From the NCBI RefSeq assembly GCF_018260405.1, contig NZ_JAGLBG010000123.1, positions 1 through 5,352 of the forward strand: DNA of 5,352 bases. Direction: 5' to 3'. Positions 4,814 to 5,352 of the stretch are shown here, piece by piece. How positions within the stretch are numbered: the stretch's first letter is position 1; each line of letters starts with the position of its first letter. Below the pieces are notes generated by a model. The model had not been told where the DNA came from, ran no database searches, and was given only the letters and a program-made list of their open reading frames with translations. This stretch comes from Deinococcus sp. (GTDB lineage: Bacteria > Deinococcota > Deinococci > Deinococcales > Deinococcaceae). Made by a program: the position numbers and the translations under genes.

Positions 4814-5352
4814 CTAATGACTTACGGCTGACTTTCGCGCCACCACGATTAGTTTGCCGCTGCCCTCGCCCACGGGTTGCCGCTGCCAGCCGCCGTAAAT
4901 GTGTTGTACCTCAAAACCCGCTGCGGTCAGGCTCCTGCGCAGTTCTGCTTCCGAACGAAACCGCAGGGTGCTCTGATCGGTGACGGTTTCGGCTGTGGCT
5001 GGAAAATGGACGTGGCCCGTAAAAGTGACGCAGTCGTCTGCCACGCGCCCCAGTTCGGTCCACGTTTCGAGCCTCTGACCGTCTGGCAGAGTGAACCGTT
5101 CGCGCTCGCCGCCCGAATCCCACGTTTCCCAGCCCCGCGCCGCCGGGTCGCGCGAGTCGAAAGCGAGCTGGCCGCCTGGCACGAGGGCGCGATGCAAATC
5201 TTTCAGAGTCCTGGCCCACTGTGCGTCGTCTACAAAAATCTGCGCCACATGTGAAGTCATCAGGGCAAGGTCGAACGCCGCGTCCGGGGCAGTTTCGGCA
5301 GTGCCGCAGAGCCATGTGGCCGCCTCTGCTCCCGGCTTTTGCCGGGCGGCGT
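4814..5352 (-). CDS. Class I SAM-dependent methyltransferase, C-terminal part (partial)
   Basis: The reading frame is open from the window edge to the stop at 4814, giving 178 residues of a methyltransferase whose N-terminus and SAM motif I lie beyond position 5352. Visible parts are the motif II-IV region with TAPDAAFDLALMTSHVAQIF (ending about 5234), where FDLALMTSHV is the usual 'fDlv.m..hv' strand. LHRALVPGGQLAFDSRDP follows (the post-motif helix and strand with the PGG turn), then a C-terminal beta-rich half with ELRRSLTAAGFEV and a final strand LIVVARK. This pattern matches small-molecule methyltransferases of the Methyltransf_25/11 type; the substrate cannot be told. An ATG at 5260 falls inside the conserved strand and is not the real start. 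A 229-bp gap follows before the kinase, so shared function is not indicated. Confidence 0.85.
   Translation of the reverse strand, partial: AARQKPGAEAATWLCGTAETAPDAAFDLALMTSHVAQIFVDDAQWARTLKDLHRALVPGGQLAFDSRDPAARGWETWDSGGERERFTLPDGQRLETWTELGRVADDCVTFTGHVHFPATAETVTDQSTLRFRSEAELRRSLTAAGFEVQHIYGGWQRQPVGEGSGKLIVVARKSAVSH

Noticed and set aside
5258..5260. ATG as the start of the terminal methyltransferase
   Set aside because: The frame is open to the window edge and the preceding residues continue the conserved strand (AAFDLALM), so this is an internal methionine.

Overview
The window is GC-rich bacterial DNA with every convincing gene on the minus strand, so transcription runs from the high coordinates to the low ones. 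The best taxonomic marker is a homoisocitrate dehydrogenase that I recall as very close to the Thermus enzyme. It belongs to the alpha-aminoadipate route to lysine, which is typical of Deinococcus-Thermus. Together with the GC content and several promoters placed almost on top of start codons (leaderless-style mRNAs, common in Deinococcus), this points to a Deinococcus-like chromosome. The assignment is an inference; no search was run.

Layout in the direction of transcription: (1) 5352-4814, the C-terminal part of a class I SAM-dependent methyltransferase whose start lies outside the window. (2) 4813-4585, a 229-bp gap with a candidate promoter. (3) 4584-4096, a small P-loop kinase of the 'topology modulation protein'/FlaR-like type. 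(4) 4095-4001, a short gap that looks like a dispersed palindromic repeat. (5) 4000-3269 and 3272-2286, a methyltransferase and an FAD-dependent oxidoreductase overlapping by ATGA. They correspond to the two halves of the bifunctional tRNA-wobble-uridine enzyme MnmC, here as separate genes. (6) 2219-1218, homoisocitrate dehydrogenase, closed by a strong intrinsic terminator at 1198-1173. (7) 1172-868, a non-coding regulatory stretch. (8) 867-1, the N-terminal half of acetolactate synthase large subunit (ilvB), running off the window.

The most interesting part is the ilvB leader (1027-868). A promoter (TTGCCT, 18 bp, TAGACT) lies 6 nt before the ATG of a 17-residue open frame, MEATFVVVLVGLGGVRG, rich in valine and leucine and written partly with A/T-ending codons. 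It is followed by a perfect 9-bp GC stem with a U-tract, just upstream of the ilvB ribosome binding site. A CGGGGG segment inside the leader-peptide frame can pair with the 5' arm of that terminator. This is the architecture of ribosome-mediated transcription attenuation responding to charged tRNA-Val/tRNA-Leu, with the unusual twist that the leader peptide itself appears to be translated from a leaderless mRNA.

The genes do not form one pathway. ilvB (branched-chain amino acids) and homoisocitrate dehydrogenase (lysine) are amino-acid biosynthesis genes with separate controls; the MnmC-like pair is tRNA modification; the kinase and the terminal methyltransferase have no assigned substrate.
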